In this document: one piece after another, positions 61,360-64,000 of the stretch | How positions within the stretch are numbered: the stretch's first letter is position 1 | Layout: each line of letters opens with the position of its first letter | From: Glaciecola petra | GTDB lineage: Bacteria; Pseudomonadota; Gammaproteobacteria; Enterobacterales; Alteromonadaceae | NCBI RefSeq assembly: GCF_031846345.1 | Contig: NZ_JAVRHX010000001.1 | Span: 372,001-436,000, forward strand | Reading direction: 5' to 3' | Length of the DNA: 64,000 nt | Program-made: the position numbers and the translations under genes | Notes under the pieces: model-generated | Seen by the model: only the letters and a program-made list of their open reading frames with translations | Told to the model about the DNA's origin: nothing | The model's database searches: none

Positions 61360-62424
61360 TTACAAACTGATGTAGGGTCTTATTTTAGGGCCCAAAAATT
61401 TAGTAAAACCAAGTGGCATTTTACGCCAGGTGTTTTCAGCAAACTGTCGCATTGAAGAGGTTTCGCCTGGTTTATTCATTGTTGAATTGCCGTCTTCAAT
61501 TTGTTCCCAAAGTAAACGTTGTGCGTCGCAACCCCATTGTTTTTTGAAGTTGAATGTACCTTCACCAACGGTAGACCGACCAAAATCGAATAACTTGGCA
61601 TGATTTTCACAAGATGTGCTTAATACAGCCCAATATAAGAGCATATTGGGTGCAAGGCGATTATAATCACTTAATGTTGATGCCCAAGGAATAACAGCTT
61701 TGTCATTACATTGTAGCACCAAGCCGGCGCCTACAGCCAAATCTTCAAACTTAACAATAGCGATAGAAACGTTGTTTTTATATTGTTCTACAATTGCTTG
61801 GTACCAAGCGAGGGAGTGTACTGGCGACCCTAAGTTATGCATGTTTTTGCATATGATAGAGTAAAAGTCATTAAGAACATCTGATGTAATAGTTTTGCCA
61901 CGATATACCTCAAAATCTAAACCGTTTTTTTCAGCTTTTCTTATTTGGCTTCTTAGTTTGGATTTGAATTGCGCCATTAATGCATCTGCATCTTCGGGCA
62001 AACTCAGCAACATTCGAACTTTTTCTTGTTTAGGGGCGTCGGCTACTTTTAAAACTTCAGCATCTAAACCTCTAATTTCTACATCCAAAACATTCGAAGT
62101 TTTTGCATAATTTAATATGTACGTTCTTATCGCTGCAGTAATGGTATCATCGTTACTTAAAATACCGCCAACATCACAATATGGAAGGGCGCATAATTGC
62201 TTTTTACCGCGCAGGGTTTTCATTTCTACAATAGGTAAAAGGCCTACGATGTGTGGTTTTTCTGTTTCCATTGCTGCAACAAATAGGCACTTAAAGCCAT
62301 AAGCTTGTTCTACAGCTTTACCCCAAGCCATCAGATGATAGGGAGTTGCGTGGTCGTGAGCTAATACATATTCATCCCAAATGTCACTTTGGGAAAGGTC
62401 TAACTGTTGTATTTGAATAGTCAA
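61360..62424 (-). CDS. FemAB-like XrtA-associated acyltransferase
   Basis: A 354-residue GNAT/FemAB-fold protein starting at TTG 62424. Visible segments are HDHATPYHLMAWGKAVEQAYG, LPYCDVGGILSND, FKSKLRSQIRKAEKNGL and the C-terminal FDFGRSTVGEGTFNFKKQWG that defines the FemAB-related group of PEP-CTERM loci (TIGR03019 type). It probably transfers an aminoacyl group to the polymer or a lipid-linked intermediate. 14 bases from the amidotransferase gene. Confidence 0.85.
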   Translation of the reverse strand: MTIQIQQLDLSQSDIWDEYVLAHDHATPYHLMAWGKAVEQAYGFKCLFVAAMETEKPHIVGLLPIVEMKTLRGKKQLCALPYCDVGGILSNDDTITAAIRTYILNYAKTSNVLDVEIRGLDAEVLKVADAPKQEKVRMLLSLPEDADALMAQFKSKLRSQIRKAEKNGLDFEVYRGKTITSDVLNDFYSIICKNMHNLGSPVHSLAWYQAIVEQYKNNVSIAIVKFEDLAVGAGLVLQCNDKAVIPWASTLSDYNRLAPNMLLYWAVLSTSCENHAKLFDFGRSTVGEGTFNFKKQWGCDAQRLLWEQIEDGNSTMNKPGETSSMRQFAENTWRKMPLGFTKFLGPKIRPYISL

Positions 62425-62436
62425 ATTACAATCTCT

Positions 62437-63549
62437 TTAGTTTAAAATACGGGTAAATAAATCTAGGTACTCGTCAGCCATTCTTTTGGCTGAGTAGTGC
62501 TTGTTAACATAATGGTTTGCATTTGTACTAAGCCTATTCGCTTCGTCTGCATCATCAAGTAGTGTAAGCCAATATTGAGTTAAGGCTTTTTTGTCTGAAA
62601 GCTCAGCAAGTAAGCCTGTTTCTTGATGCTTGACTAGCTCATTCACGCCAGGTATTTCATATGCGGCAACCGGTATTCCCATGCCGCATGCTTCCATTAA
62701 ACAACGAGGAATTCCCTCGAGAGTAGATGTCATAACAAATAAATCAAAACTTTTCAGATAATCCAAACGGTTGTCTTTATACCCTAAAAAGTGAATATCT
62801 TTTTTACTATTTAGTGTTTCTGAGTACTCTTCAAGTCGCGCCCGCTCATCACCATCACCTAAAAGGAGTAGCTCAATATCGTCTCTTGTTTTTGCCAGGT
62901 CATCGAAAATATCAAGTATATCATCAATGTTTTTTCGGCTTATCATTTGCCCAATAAAGCCAATGCGTTTTTTATCCTTGCTTAGCTTTGCCGGTGCATT
63001 CCTAACGTTGTCGACTTCAGAAAGGTCTACACCATTTTGGATATATTCTAGTTGAGGTTCAGTAATCCCAAAACCCTCTACATCTTTTACAAGTTGGGGC
63101 GACAAAGGTACTACCTTGTCGGCGTATTTCAACGCTTTGCAACCTAACCATATAAATGTTCGTAATTTAATATCTGAGGCATTTTCAAAACCATGCGGCG
63201 TTACGACCACAGGAATATTGGCCTTTCGTCCCGCTAAAATACCTATAATATCTGACTTATATCCATGTGTATGAATTGCATCAACTTTATGTTTCTTGCA
63301 ATATTCTGCAATGGTGCTTACCACACCATAATCGAATTTGTGTTTCATTTCAGGTGAAAATGTATCGCCACCATCGAGCTTAAATTGTTTAACAAGTTCA
63401 AGTTCTTCAGCGTTGTCTTCTTGTGTAACCGCAAGCGAATACTTTATTGACCCTGGCGCAGCATTTCGACATAAAGCCAAAATCCAACGCTCTGCACCAT
63501 AAAATGCGGTTGAGCAAATAAACTGTAATACATGAGGGGTTTTGTTCAT
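62437..63549 (-). CDS. GT4 family glycosyltransferase (first gene of the reverse operon)
   Basis: About 370 residues from ATG 63549; the open frame continues to 63693, but the conserved N-terminus VLQFICSTAFYGAERW begins at 63549. Acceptor-side HTHGYKSDIIG, PHGFENASD and donor-side DLFVMTSTLEGIPRCLMEACG mark the GT4 family. First of the reverse operon ending at 58354. The ribosome site before 63549 is weak, so the start could be slightly different. Confidence 0.88.
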   Translation of the reverse strand: MNKTPHVLQFICSTAFYGAERWILALCRNAAPGSIKYSLAVTQEDNAEELELVKQFKLDGGDTFSPEMKHKFDYGVVSTIAEYCKKHKVDAIHTHGYKSDIIGILAGRKANIPVVVTPHGFENASDIKLRTFIWLGCKALKYADKVVPLSPQLVKDVEGFGITEPQLEYIQNGVDLSEVDNVRNAPAKLSKDKKRIGFIGQMISRKNIDDILDIFDDLAKTRDDIELLLLGDGDERARLEEYSETLNSKKDIHFLGYKDNRLDYLKSFDLFVMTSTLEGIPRCLMEACGMGIPVAAYEIPGVNELVKHQETGLLAELSDKKALTQYWLTLLDDADEANRLSTNANHYVNKHYSAKRMADEYLDLFTRILN

Positions 63550-63750
63550 AGATAGTCTTAAGTAATTTGCGCGAAAACCAACGTGACTACGACAGCTATT
63601 ACGCAAATATACACTGCCAAATACGAGGCTGTGTAATATAAGCTGTCTCGTGTGTGCTTGCAATATCCTGTTATCATTTATTATCGGCCACAATCGTATT
63701 GGGTTTAAAATTTTTGATAATTATAGAACATTGAGTCTAATTGGGCGCGG

Positions 63751-63765
63751 TGGTACACTTCTTGC
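63751..63765 (+). promoter_or_regulatory. Candidate sigma-54 promoter before the flippase gene
   Basis: TGGTACACTTCTTGC matches the sigma-54 consensus TGGCACnnnnnTTGC at all but one position and has the obligatory GG-N10-GC spacing. It predicts a start near 63777, about 65 bases before the TTG start at 63841. PEP-CTERM loci are often controlled by the PrsK/PrsR sensor-activator pair acting with sigma-54. Confidence 0.6.
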
Positions 63766-63840
63766 CTGTTTTTGCATACTCCATTACTCTTAAAGTTTTC
63801 GTTATTGATTACCAGACTCAATAGTTAAACAGGCGGTCAT

Positions 63841-64000
63841 TTGTCAAGTTCACTCTCTTCATTAGTGCTTAAAAGCTCCGGTATCTTATTTTTACTAAGA
63901 TTTGTGCAAAGAGGCATAGGGTTAATCAGTACTTTGATTATGGCTCGTTTGTTGACGCCCGAAGACTTTGGTTTAATCGCAATTATTGCGCTAATAGTCC
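63841..64000 (+). CDS. Oligosaccharide flippase (Wzx-like), N-terminal fragment
   Basis: The frame from TTG 63841 (AGGCGG just upstream) runs off the window after about 53 residues. It reads SSLVLKSSGILFLLRFVQRG, then ISTLIMARLLTPEDFGLIAI, the typical first helices of a polysaccharide flippase of the MATE-like Wzx/WzxC superfamily. It would move lipid-linked repeats across the inner membrane. Its location fits the polymer locus. Confidence 0.8.
   Translation, partial: MSSSLSSLVLKSSGILFLLRFVQRGIGLISTLIMARLLTPEDFGLIAIIALIV

Noticed and set aside
1..64000. CRISPR arrays, insertion sequences, prophage genes, tRNA and rRNA genes
   Set aside because: No regular spaced repeats, transposase or integrase motifs, or tRNA-like cloverleaf sequences were seen on reading; a covariance-model search could still find small RNAs.

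Overview
The window looks like chromosome of an AT-rich marine gammaproteobacterium, probably an alteromonad (Alteromonadaceae/Colwelliaceae-like). This is inferred from the gene set (PilU, FadE, GlnE, HldE, YchJ, LpxL-type acyltransferase, DUF3718 and DUF3081 small proteins) and base composition; there is no rRNA to settle it. Genes are dense, starts are often TTG or GTG, and I see no phage, insertion sequence, CRISPR array or tRNA.

Layout. 1-4.3 kb: the 5' part of a PilU-type pilus ATPase, then a 5'-nucleotidase-like secreted protein overlapping a membrane diguanylate cyclase, then a parvulin. 4.4-14.1 kb: housekeeping and small exported proteins (oxidoreductase, dUTPase, CreA, a beta-propeller/HEAT/cytochrome c dehydrogenase-like protein, gamma-glutamyltransferase, YchJ, DUF2780, YjbQ) plus the decayed 3' end of a D-lactate dehydrogenase gene. 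14.3-17.0 kb: a kynurenine formamidase-like lipoprotein, kynureninase and an alkyltransferase-like repair protein. 17.2-22.1 kb: YHS lipoprotein, a bufferin-type RiPP metallophore cluster (precursor, MNIO maturase, BufC partner, DoxX) and a Kef-type antiporter. 22.2-27.7 kb: three reverse-strand genes for a lipoprotein propeller, a membrane-anchored PHP protein and a serine hydrolase. 27.7-31.7 kb: a BASS transporter and an SDR/APH kinase/acyl-CoA dehydrogenase set resembling 4-hydroxyacid catabolism. 32.0-47.1 kb: a second diguanylate cyclase, thymidine kinase, FadE with a candidate FadR operator, envelope proteins, acyltransferase, TcpQ-like protein, GlnE, DUF350 protein, GIY-YIG protein and HldE.

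47.3-64.0 kb is an XrtA (exosortase A)/PEP-CTERM-type exopolysaccharide locus. The reverse-strand operon 53427-48509 encodes the export channel, chain-length protein, tyrosine autokinase and outer-membrane protein; the ExeA-like ATPase faces it. The forward operon 53732-58357 encodes the priming glycosyltransferase, polysaccharide deacetylase, exosortase A fused to an EpsI domain, and a transglutaminase-like membrane protein. The reverse-strand operon 63549-58354 encodes two GT4 glycosyltransferases, a FemAB-like protein and an asparagine synthetase-like amidotransferase. A flippase gene starts at the right edge behind a good sigma-54 promoter match. No PEP-CTERM substrate was seen among the genes here.

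Most novel-looking points: the nucleotidase-like protein that has lost its recognisable metal ligands and is coupled to a diguanylate cyclase; the bufferin cluster beside a YHS lipoprotein; the transglutaminase-like protein overlapping exosortase A; and the PHP-protein cluster. All functions are inferred by reading sequence; no database search was run.
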